Assembly (NCBI GenBank): GCA_020631555.1 | Contig: JAHDGY010000002.1 | Span: 34,634 to 98,633, forward strand | DNA from: Flavobacteriales bacterium | GTDB taxonomy: Bacteria > Bacteroidota > Bacteroidia > Flavobacteriales_D > Parvicellaceae | Direction: 5' to 3' | DNA: 64,000 nucleotides | Shown here: positions 50,926 to 62,130 of the stretch, one piece after another | Position numbering within the stretch: position 1 is the stretch's first letter | How the letters are laid out: each line of letters starts with the position of its first letter | Translations under genes and position numbers: made by a program | The notes under the pieces: model-generated | Databases searched by the model: none | The model's input: only the letters and a program-made list of their open reading frames with translations | Told to the model about the DNA's origin: nothing

Positions 50926-52941
50926 CTACTTGTAACTTCTTTGTTTTAATTCTATATTCTTAAATTCCAGCTGTTCTTTATGAACCACAGAAGCAGCCGG
51001 ATCACCATTCCATTCCCACGCAGCCACGTAGGTAAAATTGACGTCATCTCGTTTGGCCTCGCCCTTCTGCTCTCCATCCAGCTCAACCGACTCCTCACGG
51101 AAGTGACCTCCGCATGACTCATTTCTTTCGAGGGCATCCTTGGCAAATAACTCTCCAAGCTCCAAGAAATCCGCGACTCGAGTTGCCTTTTCTAATTCAG
51201 GATTAAATTCGTTTGCTGTTCCTGGAACGAATACATCATTATGGAATTCCTCTCTAATTTGCTTAATCTCTGCCATTGCCTCCTGAAGGCCTTGAGCATT
51301 CCGAGACATTCCAACCTTATCCCACATGACTTTTCCTAACCGCTTGTGAAAATGGTCTACGGACTTAGTTCCTTTATTGTTTATTAGTCGTTCTATTCTT
51401 TGCTTAACGTCCTTCTCAGCTTCGTCAAATTCCTTCGAATCTGTAGGGATTTCACCCGTTCTGATATCGTTAGCTAAATAATCTCCAATTGTATATGGCA
51501 ACACAAAATAACCGTCTGCCAGTCCTTGCATCAATGCCGAAGCACCCAATCGATTCGCACCATGGTCTGAGAAGTTGGCCTCGCCTGCAGCAAAACAACC
51601 CGGAATTGTAGTCATTAGATTATAATCTACCCAAAGACCACCCATTGTATAGTGTACCGCCGGATAAATCATCATCGGCGTTTTGTATGGATTATCATCT
51701 GTAATCTTTTCATACATCTGAAAAAGATTCCCATACTTAGCCTCAACTATTTTCTCTCCCAATTCACGAACTTTCTGATCCGATGGATTTTTGATTCCAT
51801 CGACAGTCGCCTTTTCTCTACCGTAACGCATAATTGCCGAAGAGAAATCCAAGTACACCGCTTCACCAGTTTCATTTACCCCATACCCAGCATCACAACG
51901 CTCTTTCGCCGCTCTAGAAGCAACATCTCTTGGTACTAAGTTTCCAAAAGCCGGATATCTTCTTTCAAGATAATAATCTCTTTCTTCTTCCTTTAAATCC
52001 GTTGGCTTCTTTTTTCCAGCTCGAATCGCCTCAACATCCTTCATGTCTTTTGGCACCCAAATTCGTCCATCGTTTCTCAACGATTCAGACATCAACGTCA
52101 ATTTAGATTGATAGTCTCCAGACCGAGGAATACACGTAGGGTGGATTTGCGTATAACATGGGTTCGCGAAAAACGCTCCTTTCTTATGTGCTCGCCAAGC
52201 TGCAGAAACATTCGAACCCATTGCATTTGTAGACAAGAAGAATACATTACCATATCCTCCTGAACCAAGCACAACAGCATGAGCTGAATGTCTTTCTATC
52301 TCGCCTGTAATAAGATTTCGCGCAATAATACCACGCGCTTTTCCATCCACAATCACCAACTCCAACATTTCGTGGCGATTGTACATTTTTATTTTTCCTT
52401 TTCCAATTTGCCGACTCATTGCTGAATAGGCCCCCAATAGCAATTGTTGTCCTGTTTGTCCCTTGGCGTAAAACGTACGCGACACTAAAACACCTCCAAA
52501 CGACCTATTGTCCAACAATCCGCCGTACTCGCGGGCGAAAGGAACCCCCTGCGCAACGCACTGGTCAATTATGTTAGCGGAAACTTCAGCCAACCGATAA
52601 ACATTAGCTTCCCTTGCACGATAATCCCCCCCTTTAACCGTATCATAAAAAAGTCGATACGTCGAGTCCCCATCGTTTTGATAGTTCTTAGCTGCGTTGA
52701 TTCCGCCTTGAGCCGCAATCGAGTGAGCTCGTCTCGGAGAATCCTGAAAGCAAAAACACTTGACATTGTAACCCAATTCCGCCAAAGAAGCGGCAGCGGC
52801 ACCTCCAGCAAGCCCAGATCCTACCACGATTACATCGATAAACCTTTTATTGGCTGGGTTAACTACATTAATTTCATTTTTGTGTTTGGTCCATTTATCT
52901 TTTAGTGGACCTCCTGGAATCTTAGAATCTAACATCTCCAA
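50926..52941 (-). CDS. sdhA: succinate dehydrogenase/fumarate reductase flavoprotein subunit
   Basis: [51 protein letters not shown]...[31 protein letters not shown]...[33 protein letters not shown]. Confidence 0.97.
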   Translation of the reverse strand: MEMLDSKIPGGPLKDKWTKHKNEINVVNPANKRFIDVIVVGSGLAGGAAAASLAELGYNVKCFCFQDSPRRAHSIAAQGGINAAKNYQNDGDSTYRLFYDTVKGGDYRAREANVYRLAEVSANIIDQCVAQGVPFAREYGGLLDNRSFGGVLVSRTFYAKGQTGQQLLLGAYSAMSRQIGKGKIKMYNRHEMLELVIVDGKARGIIARNLITGEIERHSAHAVVLGSGGYGNVFFLSTNAMGSNVSAAWRAHKKGAFFANPCYTQIHPTCIPRSGDYQSKLTLMSESLRNDGRIWVPKDMKDVEAIRAGKKKPTDLKEEERDYYLERRYPAFGNLVPRDVASRAAKERCDAGYGVNETGEAVYLDFSSAIMRYGREKATVDGIKNPSDQKVRELGEKIVEAKYGNLFQMYEKITDDNPYKTPMMIYPAVHYTMGGLWVDYNLMTTIPGCFAAGEANFSDHGANRLGASALMQGLADGYFVLPYTIGDYLANDIRTGEIPTDSKEFDEAEKDVKQRIERLINNKGTKSVDHFHKRLGKVMWDKVGMSRNAQGLQEAMAEIKQIREEFHNDVFVPGTANEFNPELEKATRVADFLELGELFAKDALERNESCGGHFREESVELDGEQKGEAKRDDVNFTYVAAWEWNGDPAASVVHKEQLEFKNIELKQRSYK

Positions 52942-52947
52942 AGTTAA

Positions 52948-53655
52948 TTAAGGTGCGCAACTTGCTGCTGAACAACAGCAGAAATGGTGAGCTAATGCAA
53001 TTACGACAAACAAGGCTGGGATCAAAATGGCATATATATTTCCAAGCTTTTTGATGAGTGGAGTATATCTTCTATGCCTGAAACCAACAGATTGAAAAGC
53101 TGACTGAAACCCATGCAACAAATGCAATGCAAGAAAAACGAAAGCCAAACAATAAATTCCCACTCGAACAGGATCATGAAACTTGTGATTAACTTCTGCC
53201 CAGTACCTAAATTCACCCGATGCGTCTAAACCGCTCCAATCTTGCTGAACTAATTTTGTGGTTATCTCGGGAATCCAAAAATCATAAAAGTGCAATCCTA
53301 AAAACAAAAAAATCATTATTCCAGTGATTACCATATTTCGGCTCATCCACGTCGAATTGACGGCCGACTTGTTCATCGCATATTTTACGTTTCTAGCCTT
53401 CTTATTGTTTATTTCCAGATAAATCCCCATTCCTAAATGAAAGATGAACCCAAAAATCAGAACCGGCTGAAGGAATATTTGCACAACCGGATTTGTACCC
53501 ATAAAATGGGATATTTCATTAAAAAGATCCTTGCTGATTATCGACAGCAAATTAATCGTACAATGTTGTAATAGAAATACCAACAGAAAAAAGCCAGAAA
53601 GAGCCATCAGGACTTTCCTACCTACCGATGACTTGCTCAATGCAGAATTGCTCAT
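52948..53655 (-). CDS. sdhC: succinate dehydrogenase cytochrome b subunit
   Basis: Five-TM protein, SSVGRKVLMALSGFFLLVFLLQHCTINLL...VFLALHLLHGFQSAFQSVGFRH, adjacent to sdhA. Confidence 0.93.
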   Translation of the reverse strand: MSNSALSKSSVGRKVLMALSGFFLLVFLLQHCTINLLSIISKDLFNEISHFMGTNPVVQIFLQPVLIFGFIFHLGMGIYLEINNKKARNVKYAMNKSAVNSTWMSRNMVITGIMIFLFLGLHFYDFWIPEITTKLVQQDWSGLDASGEFRYWAEVNHKFHDPVRVGIYCLAFVFLALHLLHGFQSAFQSVGFRHRRYTPLIKKLGNIYAILIPALFVVIALAHHFCCCSAASCAP

Positions 53656-53735
53656 TGACCCTAAAAATTAAATTTTGGCCAAAGTTAAACCCACTTCACT
53701 TCGGTTCTACAGAAATAGTTTATTTAGAACGATTC

Positions 53736-54062
53736 TTAATTGGAGGTATCCTGTTGAGTCAACAAATATTCTTTAAGTCTAGGAAAGTAATGTTGAATTT
53801 CTATAACCGTGTCATGTACGTTCGTATCTCCGCCGTGAATTTTGTTTTCAACAATCTTCGCAAGGTCTGAAAACTCCATAGCGCCAAGCATTCTCGAAGA
53901 ACCCTTCATCTTGTGAGCATAGAATCTAACCTGTTCGAAATCTTTATTCTCCAAGCCATCTCTCATTTTTTGAACTTCTGCCTCAACGTCTTTGACGTAT
54001 ACACCAATAAGCATCGTCCTCAAACCTGGATCAATGCTACCGAAAATAGATTGGTCAACCAT
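53736..54062 (-). CDS. Hpt (histidine phosphotransfer) domain protein
   Basis: DFEQVRFYAHKMKGSSRMLGAMEFSDLAKIVENKI: Hpt signature HKMKGSS. Confidence 0.9.
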   Translation of the reverse strand: MVDQSIFGSIDPGLRTMLIGVYVKDVEAEVQKMRDGLENKDFEQVRFYAHKMKGSSRMLGAMEFSDLAKIVENKIHGGDTNVHDTVIEIQHYFPRLKEYLLTQQDTSN

Positions 54063-54065
54063 ACA

Positions 54066-54752
54066 TCAGAGGACGTTCATCCGCTCGAGAACATTTTTTT
54101 TGTAGGTGCGACTAACAGGCAACCATTGTTCTCCAATAGAAATATTATTCTCTTCGAAACGGCCTACCTTGTCAAAATTTACAATATGGCATCTATGAAC
54201 ACGGCAAAAATTAAATTGGGCTAATCTTTTTTCCGCATCCTTTAGGGTGGTATGAACAACGAACCGTTTACCTCCTAAATGAATTCCGATGTAGTCACCA
54301 ATTGACTCCACCCATTCAATTTCACTAATCTTCAACTTGTTGTAAGCCGTACCGGACTTAACGAACAGAAATTCGTTATCCTTATCATTGCCATTAAGCA
54401 ATCTAACTCTGGCACTTGCTCTTTCCACAGCTTGGCTAAAACGGTCTTCTACTATTGGCTTAACCAAATAGTCCAAGGCTTGTGCTTCAAATGCCTTTAC
54501 AGCATATTCTTCCTTGGCCGTAATAAAAATTACGACCAAATTCTTTTTCATGCTTTGGGCTAGTTCCAATCCGGTCATTCCTGGCATTTCAATATCCAAC
54601 AACACCAGATCAATTTGATTATTTTCGAGCATCTTTTCTGCCTCCACTCCATCCGAACAACATGCGACCAGCTCTAGGTCTTCTCGACGTTCAACTAAGT
54701 CACTAATTAAAATTCTAGACGTTGAATCGTCGTCAACTATGATACATTTCAT
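54066..54752 (-). CDS. LytTR-family response regulator
   Basis: Receiver MKCIIVDDDSTSRILISDLV...LVLLDIEMPGMTGLELAQ...FITAKEEYAVKAFEAQALDYLVKPI and LytTR domain (FLFVKSGTAYNKLKISEIEWVESIGDYIGIHLGGKRFVVHTTLKDAEKRL...RVHRCHIVNFDKV). Confidence 0.96.
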   Translation of the reverse strand: MKCIIVDDDSTSRILISDLVERREDLELVACCSDGVEAEKMLENNQIDLVLLDIEMPGMTGLELAQSMKKNLVVIFITAKEEYAVKAFEAQALDYLVKPIVEDRFSQAVERASARVRLLNGNDKDNEFLFVKSGTAYNKLKISEIEWVESIGDYIGIHLGGKRFVVHTTLKDAEKRLAQFNFCRVHRCHIVNFDKVGRFEENNISIGEQWLPVSRTYKKNVLERMNVL

Positions 54753-54854
54753 TCGCGATTACGCTTTTGGTACAGCAATTTAGCAAAAATCCATAACACC
54801 AAATTTTCAATAGGACATTTCTATATTCTATTCTTTTAATTAAACTTGTACCAA

Positions 54855-55868
54855 ATGCTTACGAATAAAATACTCGTTACCGGAGGCGCTGGATTTATCG
54901 GCTCCCACACCACCGTTCAGCTCATCAACGAAGGTTTCCATCCGGTGATTATTGACGACTTGCGAAACTCTCAAATCGAGATAATCCATCGCCTACGGAA
55001 GATGTGCAACACTGATATTCCATTTTACCAAATGGATTGTTGCAGCGAAAAATCACTTCAAGAAATTTTTGAAAAGGAGAATATTGGTGGGGTAATTCAT
55101 TTTGCTGCACTTAAGGCTGTAGGAGATTCTGTTAAGGATCCTCTCAATTATTACGAGAACAATTTAAGCTCCTTAATTACTTTACTGAAAGTAATGGAAG
55201 CCAATGAAGTTCACGAACTGGTATTTTCGTCGTCGTGTACAGTATATGGAATTCCAGATTCTATACCAGTCACTGAAGCCGCCCAACTAAAACCGGCAGA
55301 GTCTCCATACGGTACAACAAAATTAATGTGCGAGCAAATCCTTCGAGATGCCAGCAACGCCAACCCAGAACTTAAAGTTCTCGCACTACGCTATTTCAAC
55401 CCAATTGGAGCTCATCCGAATGGTCAAATTGGCGAATTACCAAATGGAATTCCGAGTAATTTAATCCCTTTTATGACCCAAACTGCAGCCGGTATTCGAA
55501 AGGAGCTTACCGTTTTTGGCGCCGATTATGACACTGCTGATGGATCCTGCATTAGAGATTATATCCATGTTCTAGATTTAGCACAGGCCCACGTTAATGG
55601 TATCCTGTGGATGCGGGAAAATGAAGCTACTTTTGAAGTATTCAACATTGGAACAGGTAACGGGGCTAGCGTACTCGAGGTTTTAAACAATTTTGAGCAA
55701 ACAACAGGAGTTAAGGTAAATTATAAAATTGGCCCAAGAAGAGATGGTGACGTAATGGCAATTTATGCAAATGCTGAAAAAGCAGAGAAGGTTCTTGGTT
55801 GGCGTGCCAAATACACTCTTAATGAAGCTCTACAGCATGCCTGGAATTGGCAAAAAAGCCTGATCTAA
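54855..55868 (+). CDS. galE: UDP-glucose 4-epimerase
   Basis: KILVTGGAGFIGSHTTVQLINEGFHPVIIDDLRNSQ...FSSSCTVYGIPDSIPVTEAAQLKPAESPYGTTKLMCEQIL...LRYFNPIGAHPNGQIGE. ORF track starts at 54846; either ATG possible. Confidence 0.95.
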   Translation: MLTNKILVTGGAGFIGSHTTVQLINEGFHPVIIDDLRNSQIEIIHRLRKMCNTDIPFYQMDCCSEKSLQEIFEKENIGGVIHFAALKAVGDSVKDPLNYYENNLSSLITLLKVMEANEVHELVFSSSCTVYGIPDSIPVTEAAQLKPAESPYGTTKLMCEQILRDASNANPELKVLALRYFNPIGAHPNGQIGELPNGIPSNLIPFMTQTAAGIRKELTVFGADYDTADGSCIRDYIHVLDLAQAHVNGILWMRENEATFEVFNIGTGNGASVLEVLNNFEQTTGVKVNYKIGPRRDGDVMAIYANAEKAEKVLGWRAKYTLNEALQHAWNWQKSLI

Positions 55869-55913
55869 CAATTTGGCAATTGGTAAAATCCGCTCAAAAA
55901 ACAATTTAGTATA

Positions 55914-56669
55914 ATGGGCTGTGCAAAAACATTAAATACTTTTTCATTCTTCCAATTACTGGTGGTTTTACCTCTAGCACTTTCTTCATTTTCAAATAAT
56001 ATTTTGGCTCAGAGCATTCTAGATTATCTAAGCCCCGCTGGAGCCATCGAAGGGCCTGAAAAATTTGACCGAATTGCAATTGATATCAATTGGACCTCGT
56101 GGATTCAAGAAACAAAATCTGTTTCTAACCCCAACGGATACGAACTCAATTTTCAGCTTTTCAAAGACATACCATTACATGACAAAAGCAACTTTGCAAT
56201 TGCCATCGGGCTTGGCATCCGAACAAATCACGTTTACCATGACGGACAATTCACAAAAACTATTTTGACTACCGATAATTCTGAGTTTACCGTTTTGAAT
56301 CGTCTCCCACCCAATTATGATTATTCAACAAATAAGCTAGTATGCAATTTTATAGACCTGCCTATTGAATTTCGGTTTCGAACCATAACTAAGACTGACG
56401 GCTCGGAGTCTAAATATAAATTTAGACTATACCCTGGCTTTAGAATTGGATATTGCTACAGCAACTACACGAAAAGAAAAGATCAATCTGTAAAATACAA
56501 GCTTTACAACATCCCAAATTTGCAACGCATCCAATACGGGACAACAGTTCGTGTAGCGTTTGAAAAAATTGCATTTAACGCATATTACAACTTATCAGGG
56601 TTGCTAAAACGCAATAAAGGAGTGAACATTGCCGCAATTTCTGCAGGAATTACCTGGATGGGACTTTAA
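55914..56669 (+). CDS. outer membrane beta-barrel protein (PorT-like)
   Basis: Signal peptide; FAIAIGLGIRTNHVYHDGQF...LVCNFIDLPIEFRFRT...RLYPGFRIGYCYSNY...IAAISAGITWMGL. Confidence 0.7.
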   Translation: MGCAKTLNTFSFFQLLVVLPLALSSFSNNILAQSILDYLSPAGAIEGPEKFDRIAIDINWTSWIQETKSVSNPNGYELNFQLFKDIPLHDKSNFAIAIGLGIRTNHVYHDGQFTKTILTTDNSEFTVLNRLPPNYDYSTNKLVCNFIDLPIEFRFRTITKTDGSESKYKFRLYPGFRIGYCYSNYTKRKDQSVKYKLYNIPNLQRIQYGTTVRVAFEKIAFNAYYNLSGLLKRNKGVNIAAISAGITWMGL

Positions 56670-57313
56670 AGAAAGATGTGGTACTTCACTGAAAAAAATA
56701 ATATTGCAAACCCGGAAAATAAACCGGCATATACTTGAGCTGGGGTGTGTTTGTTCATTACCAATCGAGCGCTACAGGTAATACCTGTTATCAATATCAA
56801 AATTGTATTAACCTGAACAGCAGAGTTCAAGTTGACACCAAAAAGTGTTAAAGAACTGCAAAACACCCCTCCAAGCACTCCTCCAACACACATCGCGTGA
56901 AGACTAATTTTCCACCAAAAATTAACAACAAACGCAAAAACTATTGCTATCAAACTCCCAAACATAAATGCATAATACTCACCCGGAATTATTGAATCCA
57001 AAACCCTAAACGTAGAACGCATGAAATAGTAACACAATCCAAAATAGAAAAGTGTAAATAGGAATACAGGCAATCTTTCCTTCTGATTAGAAACGTTTAA
57101 ATCCGAAACGATTCCATACTTTCTTAAAATCACAAAGTTTAAAATGGGAACAAGCATTGTGAGCAGGGCAAGAAAGTAATAGGTGGCTAATTCAAACTCC
57201 ACCGTTAAGTATTCCAAGCGAGTGGCGCCAAGCTGAAACATTGCATACGCACCAATTAAAGGCATAGTAAAAGGCTGGAACAGCATGGATACTGCTCGGA
57301 AAAATTCTTGCAT
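56666..57313 (-). CDS. PAP2-like integral membrane protein
   Basis: Six hydrophobic segments; WWKISLHAMCVGGVLGGVF...SARLVMNKHTPAQVYAGLFSGF resembles degenerate PAP2 motifs; ATG 57313 overlaps the rpoN TGA (TGATG). Confidence 0.7.
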   Translation of the reverse strand: MQEFFRAVSMLFQPFTMPLIGAYAMFQLGATRLEYLTVEFELATYYFLALLTMLVPILNFVILRKYGIVSDLNVSNQKERLPVFLFTLFYFGLCYYFMRSTFRVLDSIIPGEYYAFMFGSLIAIVFAFVVNFWWKISLHAMCVGGVLGGVFCSSLTLFGVNLNSAVQVNTILILITGITCSARLVMNKHTPAQVYAGLFSGFAILFFSVKYHIFL

Positions 57314-58761
57314 CAAAGTTCTTTTCGTAAGCGAGCTACAGGAATGTTCAACTGTTCACGGTATTTCGCAACCGTACGCCTGGCTATATTATATCCCTTT
57401 TCCTTTAAAAGCTGGGCCAACTTTTCGTCAGTTTGCGGTTTCTTCTTATCCTCCTCATCAATTGCATCCTGAAGAATTTTCTTTACTTCTCTTGTAGAAA
57501 CCTCCTCACCGCTATCCGTCGAAAGCGACTCTGAGAAAAAATACTTCAACAGAATCGTTCCAAACGGAGTCTGCACGTACTTGCTATTCGCAACCCGAGA
57601 AATTGTTGAAATATCCATATTCACAATCTCAGCAATATCCTTCAGAATCATTGGCTTTAGTTTAGTTTCGTCTCCCGTCAAAAAATAATCCTTCTGATAG
57701 TCGATGATAGCCTGCATTGTCATTGTTAAGGTTTGTTGCCTTTGCCGAATCGCATCAATAAACCACTTGGCAGAATCAATTTTCTGTTTTACAAACATCA
57801 CGGCATCTTTGTTTTCCTTGGTCTTTTTGCTCTCAGCATACGTACGCAACATGTCAGCGTATTGCCGACTAACCTTCAACTGCGGTGCGTTTCTAGAATT
57901 CAACAATAACTTTAGGTCTCCATCCTCTTCGATCAACGTAAAATCAGGAATTACGTGTTGAATTGCTTTTGAGGTTTCTCTCAACGAATTACCTGGCTTT
58001 GGATTCAACTTTACAACCTCTTCAATTGCGTCCTTTAAGTGCTCGTCCTCAATATCTAAACGCTTCAATATTTTCGAGTAATGCTTCTTGGTAAAAGCTT
58101 CAAAAAACTTTTCGAGAATTACCTCTGCAGTTTTTAATTCAACTGAATTCTCAGTTTTTATCTTCTTACGAAGCTGAATTAGCAAACATTCCTGTAAATC
58201 TCGAGCACCCACTCCCGAGGGTTCTAAATCTTGAATAGTAGTCAATACCGATTCAATTTGGCCCTCAGAAACAACTAAATTTTGAGAAAAAGCTAAGTCG
58301 TCTACAATATTGAACAACTCTCGGCGCAGATACCCGTTCTCATCCAAATTACCGATAAGATGGTTGGCAATGATAATATCCGTTTCATCCTTGATTCGTA
58401 AACCAGCCTGCTTTCTAAGCAATTCTTGAAAGCTTTCGCCACCAGCCAATGGAATTGCTTTTTCATCATCATCCGCACTGTAATTGTTCGCAGCCGTCTT
58501 GTAAGACGGAACGTCGTCATCCAAATAATCGTTGATATCAAAATCCTCGCGATTGTCGTCAACATCTGTTTCCGCCGTCTGCTCATTCAAATCATCCTCT
58601 TCGATTTCCTCCGCTCCTTCCTCCAAAGCCGGATTTTCTTCAATTTCCTCCTTGATTCGCTGTTCGAGCTCCACCGTAGGAACTTGCAACAACTTCATCA
58701 GTTGAATTTGCTGGGGCGATAACTTTTGTAATAGTTTTTGTTCTAAACGTTGTTTAAACAC
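57313..58761 (-). CDS. rpoN: RNA polymerase sigma-54 factor
   Basis: MFKQRLEQKLLQKLSPQQIQLMKLLQVPTVELEQRIKEEIEENPALEE...RRTVAKYREQLNIPVARLRKEL (RpoN box). Confidence 0.97.
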   Translation of the reverse strand: MFKQRLEQKLLQKLSPQQIQLMKLLQVPTVELEQRIKEEIEENPALEEGAEEIEEDDLNEQTAETDVDDNREDFDINDYLDDDVPSYKTAANNYSADDDEKAIPLAGGESFQELLRKQAGLRIKDETDIIIANHLIGNLDENGYLRRELFNIVDDLAFSQNLVVSEGQIESVLTTIQDLEPSGVGARDLQECLLIQLRKKIKTENSVELKTAEVILEKFFEAFTKKHYSKILKRLDIEDEHLKDAIEEVVKLNPKPGNSLRETSKAIQHVIPDFTLIEEDGDLKLLLNSRNAPQLKVSRQYADMLRTYAESKKTKENKDAVMFVKQKIDSAKWFIDAIRQRQQTLTMTMQAIIDYQKDYFLTGDETKLKPMILKDIAEIVNMDISTISRVANSKYVQTPFGTILLKYFFSESLSTDSGEEVSTREVKKILQDAIDEEDKKKPQTDEKLAQLLKEKGYNIARRTVAKYREQLNIPVARLRKEL

Positions 58762-58814
58762 GAGCGTTTGTTTTAAGCTTTCTCCTAGTTAATTGCAAAT
58801 TTACTACCAAACCA

Positions 58815-60266
58815 TTAAAATTCAGCATTCTTAGGGTATCTAGGAAATGGAATAACATCCTTTATATTAGTCATTCCGGTAACAAACATAACCAGTCTCT
58901 CAAATCCAAGTCCGAAACCAGCGTGTGGTGCAGTTCCAAATTTTCTAGTATCTAAATACCACCAAACGTGTTCCTCAGGAATATTGAAATCCTTACATTT
59001 CTTGGTTAGAATATCTAAACGCTCTTCTCTCTGAGATCCTCCAATAATTTCTCCAATTCCTGGAAACAGCACATCCATGGCTGCTACCGTTTTGCCATCA
59101 TCATTCTGACGCATGTAAAATGCCTTAAACGAAGCTGGGTAATCAAATATTATAACGGGCTTTTTATATTCTTTTTCAACCAAGTACCTTTCGTGTTCGC
59201 TTTGCAAATCCGTTCCCCACTCTACAGGGAATTTGAACTTCTTTTTCTTGTAAGGCTTGGAATTTTGCAACACATTTATCGCATCCGTGTAGCTCAACCG
59301 AATAAATTCATTCGCCGCAACGAACTGCAATCGGTCCATAAGCGACATTTCGTTTCTCTCGTTTTTGGGCTTCTGACTCTCTTCCTTAACCTCACGATCG
59401 TGAAGAAATTGAATGTCCTCCTGGCGATTATCCAAACAATACTGAATCAAATAACGGAGAAAATCTTCTCCTAACTCCATATTGTCTTGCAAATCATTAA
59501 ATGCCACTTCAGGTTCAACCATCCAGAATTCACTGAGGTGTCTTGAAGTATTAGAATTTTCGGCTCGGAAAGTAGGTCCAAACGTGTATACATTTCCAAG
59601 TGCCATAGCGCCCAGTTCAGCTTCCAGCTGGCCAGAGACAGTTAGATTTGTTTCCTTTCCAAAAAAGTCTTGTCCAAAATCAATTTCGCCTTCTTCGTTA
59701 TGCGGAATGTTCTTCAAATCAAAGTTGGTAACCTTAAACATTTCTCCAGCACCTTCTGCATCCGATCCCGTAATAATTGGGGTGTGCAAATAGTAGAACC
59801 CTTTTTTATTGAAGTATTGGTGAATTGCATAAGCCAACGTGTGACGAACCCTAAAAACAGCTCCAAAAGTATTAGTTCTAAAACGTAAATGTGCCTGTTC
59901 CCTAAGGGTTTCAATGGAGTGACGTTTTGGTGAAATGATGGTTTTCTTAACATCATCTGTGTTGGCAATACCAAGCACCTCTAATTTTTCTACCAAAATT
60001 TCAACTTTTTGTCCGGCTCCTTGCGATTCAACAATTTGCCCGACAACACTTAATGCCGCACCTACTGTAACCTTATCCAAAAGGCCTTCTGGCATTTTCT
60101 CACGATCCACTACTGCCTGAATATTTGACAAGCAAGATCCATCGTTTAAAGCAATGAATCTGTCGTTTCTGAATGATCTAACCCAACCTTTGACACATAC
60201 ATTTGCGTCGGTCTTTGCGCTTTCAAGCACTTTGGAAATCCTTGTACGTTTCACGTGTTCAACCAA
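58815..60266 (-). CDS. asnS: asparagine--tRNA ligase
   Basis: [32 protein letters not shown]...[23 protein letters not shown]...[24 protein letters not shown]...[34 protein letters not shown]. Confidence 0.97.
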   Translation of the reverse strand: MVEHVKRTRISKVLESAKTDANVCVKGWVRSFRNDRFIALNDGSCLSNIQAVVDREKMPEGLLDKVTVGAALSVVGQIVESQGAGQKVEILVEKLEVLGIANTDDVKKTIISPKRHSIETLREQAHLRFRTNTFGAVFRVRHTLAYAIHQYFNKKGFYYLHTPIITGSDAEGAGEMFKVTNFDLKNIPHNEEGEIDFGQDFFGKETNLTVSGQLEAELGAMALGNVYTFGPTFRAENSNTSRHLSEFWMVEPEVAFNDLQDNMELGEDFLRYLIQYCLDNRQEDIQFLHDREVKEESQKPKNERNEMSLMDRLQFVAANEFIRLSYTDAINVLQNSKPYKKKKFKFPVEWGTDLQSEHERYLVEKEYKKPVIIFDYPASFKAFYMRQNDDGKTVAAMDVLFPGIGEIIGGSQREERLDILTKKCKDFNIPEEHVWWYLDTRKFGTAPHAGFGLGFERLVMFVTGMTNIKDVIPFPRYPKNAEF

Positions 60267-60386
60267 TTTGAATTTGCCTACAAAAAAACTAATTTTTGGA
60301 TAGTTATCAGCCCGATTGAGTGGGGATTAATTTGCTATTTCGACAATTCGAATAAATTCATAGTATACTGCTTACTTTTGTCCCCC

Positions 60387-61127
60387 ATGAAGCAAACAGA
60401 CTTTATATTCGGAATAAGGGCAGTTATTGAAACGATTCAAGCTGGTAAAGAAGTCAACAAAATCCTAATCCAAAAGGGACTGAAAAGCCCATTGTTTGAG
60501 GAATTACACCAACTGGTAAAGGAACGAAAGTTCATTACTCAATATGTGCCCACCGAAAAACTTAACCGAATCACACGGAAAAATCATCAAGGAGTAATCT
60601 GTTTCGTATCTCCGGTAGAATATCATAAAACCGAAAACCTTATTCCTTGGTTGTACGATCAGGGTAAAGTTCCTGCCTTACTAATATTGGATCGTGTTAC
60701 AGACGTTCGAAACTTTGGCGCAATTGCTAGATCGGCAGAATGTATGGGACTCGACGCACTAATAATCCCTTCCCGAAATTCGGCCCTAATTAACGGGGAT
60801 GTTATGAAAACTTCGGCTGGAGCACTAAATCACATCCCAGTGTGCAAAGAAGATAATTTGAAGAAAACAATCGCATACCTAAAAAATTGTGGTCTTTCCA
60901 TAATTGGCTGCACTGAAAAGACTAAAAATCCAATTCATGAAGTTGACTTCACTGGCCCAACAGCAATTATTATGGGTTCGGAAGAGAATGGAATATCTCC
61001 AGAATATTTGAATCTTTGCGATGGACGTTGTCAAATTCCAATGACCGGAAACGTAGCGTCTATGAACGTTGCCGTTTGCTCCAGCATTGCCATCTACGAA
61101 CTTAATAAACAGAGAAATAATGCCTAG
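60387..61127 (+). CDS. rlmB: 23S rRNA (guanosine-2'-O-)-methyltransferase RlmB-type (SpoU/TrmH family)
   Basis: MKQTDFIFGIRAVIETIQAGKEVNKILIQKGL...ILDRVTDVRNFGAIARSAECMGLDALIIPSR...IIMGSEENGISPEYLNLCDGRCQIPMTGNVASMNVAVCSSIAIYE. ATG at 60387. Confidence 0.95.
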   Translation: MKQTDFIFGIRAVIETIQAGKEVNKILIQKGLKSPLFEELHQLVKERKFITQYVPTEKLNRITRKNHQGVICFVSPVEYHKTENLIPWLYDQGKVPALLILDRVTDVRNFGAIARSAECMGLDALIIPSRNSALINGDVMKTSAGALNHIPVCKEDNLKKTIAYLKNCGLSIIGCTEKTKNPIHEVDFTGPTAIIMGSEENGISPEYLNLCDGRCQIPMTGNVASMNVAVCSSIAIYELNKQRNNA

Positions 61128-61674
61128 AATTCTTCTTTTGTGCTCGGTTTTGTTTTTAATCCGATGTGGAACAAACGAGCCACAAAATCCTGAACAAATT
61201 GATCAGGAATCACAAAAAACCAAGGAAGCTGAATTCCAACAAAAACGTTGGAGAGATGCAAATGGAACTAAATTAGAGAGCTTATCCTGGTTGTTTGGAA
61301 AGTGGGCAGATACCACAACATTTGCAGCTAGACGTGCGCAAATTCATGCGTGGTGGTCGTTAGAGGATTCTACGATTAGATGCAAGCGGTTTGGGGTAGA
61401 ACGAGGTGACACCTCAAGAAGCGAGTACCGACTACTTGAACGTGGTGACAAAATCGTTCTCAAACACAACGTCCAATCTCGATATGATGGTAAAATGATA
61501 ACCTACGACCTGGTTAGTATTGGCGAAAACATGGCAAAATTTGAAAACATGCTTTATGAATTTCCGCAAACCATGACTTACAAAAGAACTATATCTGATT
61601 CGCTTGTTATTGAATTGATTGGCATTTCACCAAATGGCCCTGCCACCAAAGTATTACGAATGTTTAAATACTAA
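61120..61674 (+). CDS. DUF6265-like lipoprotein
   Basis: MPRILLLCSVLFLIRCGTNEPQ lipobox; LESLSWLFGKWADTTTFAARRAQIHAWWSLEDSTIRCKRFGVERGDT...EYRLLERGDKIVLKHNV. ATG 61120 overlaps rlmB stop. Confidence 0.65.
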   Translation: MPRILLLCSVLFLIRCGTNEPQNPEQIDQESQKTKEAEFQQKRWRDANGTKLESLSWLFGKWADTTTFAARRAQIHAWWSLEDSTIRCKRFGVERGDTSRSEYRLLERGDKIVLKHNVQSRYDGKMITYDLVSIGENMAKFENMLYEFPQTMTYKRTISDSLVIELIGISPNGPATKVLRMFKY

Positions 61675-61727
61675 AAATCAAATATTTCAGTAACTTTTGA
61701 GTTTAAAATCTACGACAAACGCGAGAA

Positions 61728-62063
61728 ATGCCGTACACGAAAATGGACATAAAAAAACTATATTATTCGATTGGCGAAGTCTCTAAAATGTTCGATGTCA
61801 ACGCGTCGCTGATTCGATTCTGGGAAAAAGAGTTCGAAATAATTAACCCCAAAAAAAATAAGCGCGGCAGCCGATTATTTAGTGAATCAGATGTAGACTG
61901 CATTCGCTTAATTTATCAATTGGTTAAAGAACGAGGTTACACACTTCAAGGAGCAAAAAAAAAGCTCAAAGAAAATAAGGATGACACCGTTAACGATACC
62001 GAGGTCATAAAACGACTACAGCATATAAAAAAAAAATTACTTGAAATTAAGGACTTAATATAA
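61728..62063 (+). CDS. MerR-family transcriptional regulator
   Basis: LYYSIGEVSKMFDVNASLIRFWEKEFEIINPKKNKRGSRLFSESDVDCIRLIYQLVKERGYTLQGAKKKL. Confidence 0.93.
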   Translation: MPYTKMDIKKLYYSIGEVSKMFDVNASLIRFWEKEFEIINPKKNKRGSRLFSESDVDCIRLIYQLVKERGYTLQGAKKKLKENKDDTVNDTEVIKRLQHIKKKLLEIKDLI

Positions 62064-62130
62064 TGAAAGGGATTCCATTACTGTAAAACGACAAGCTGAA
62101 TTCCCTTCCAATATTTTTTTCAATTCAAAA

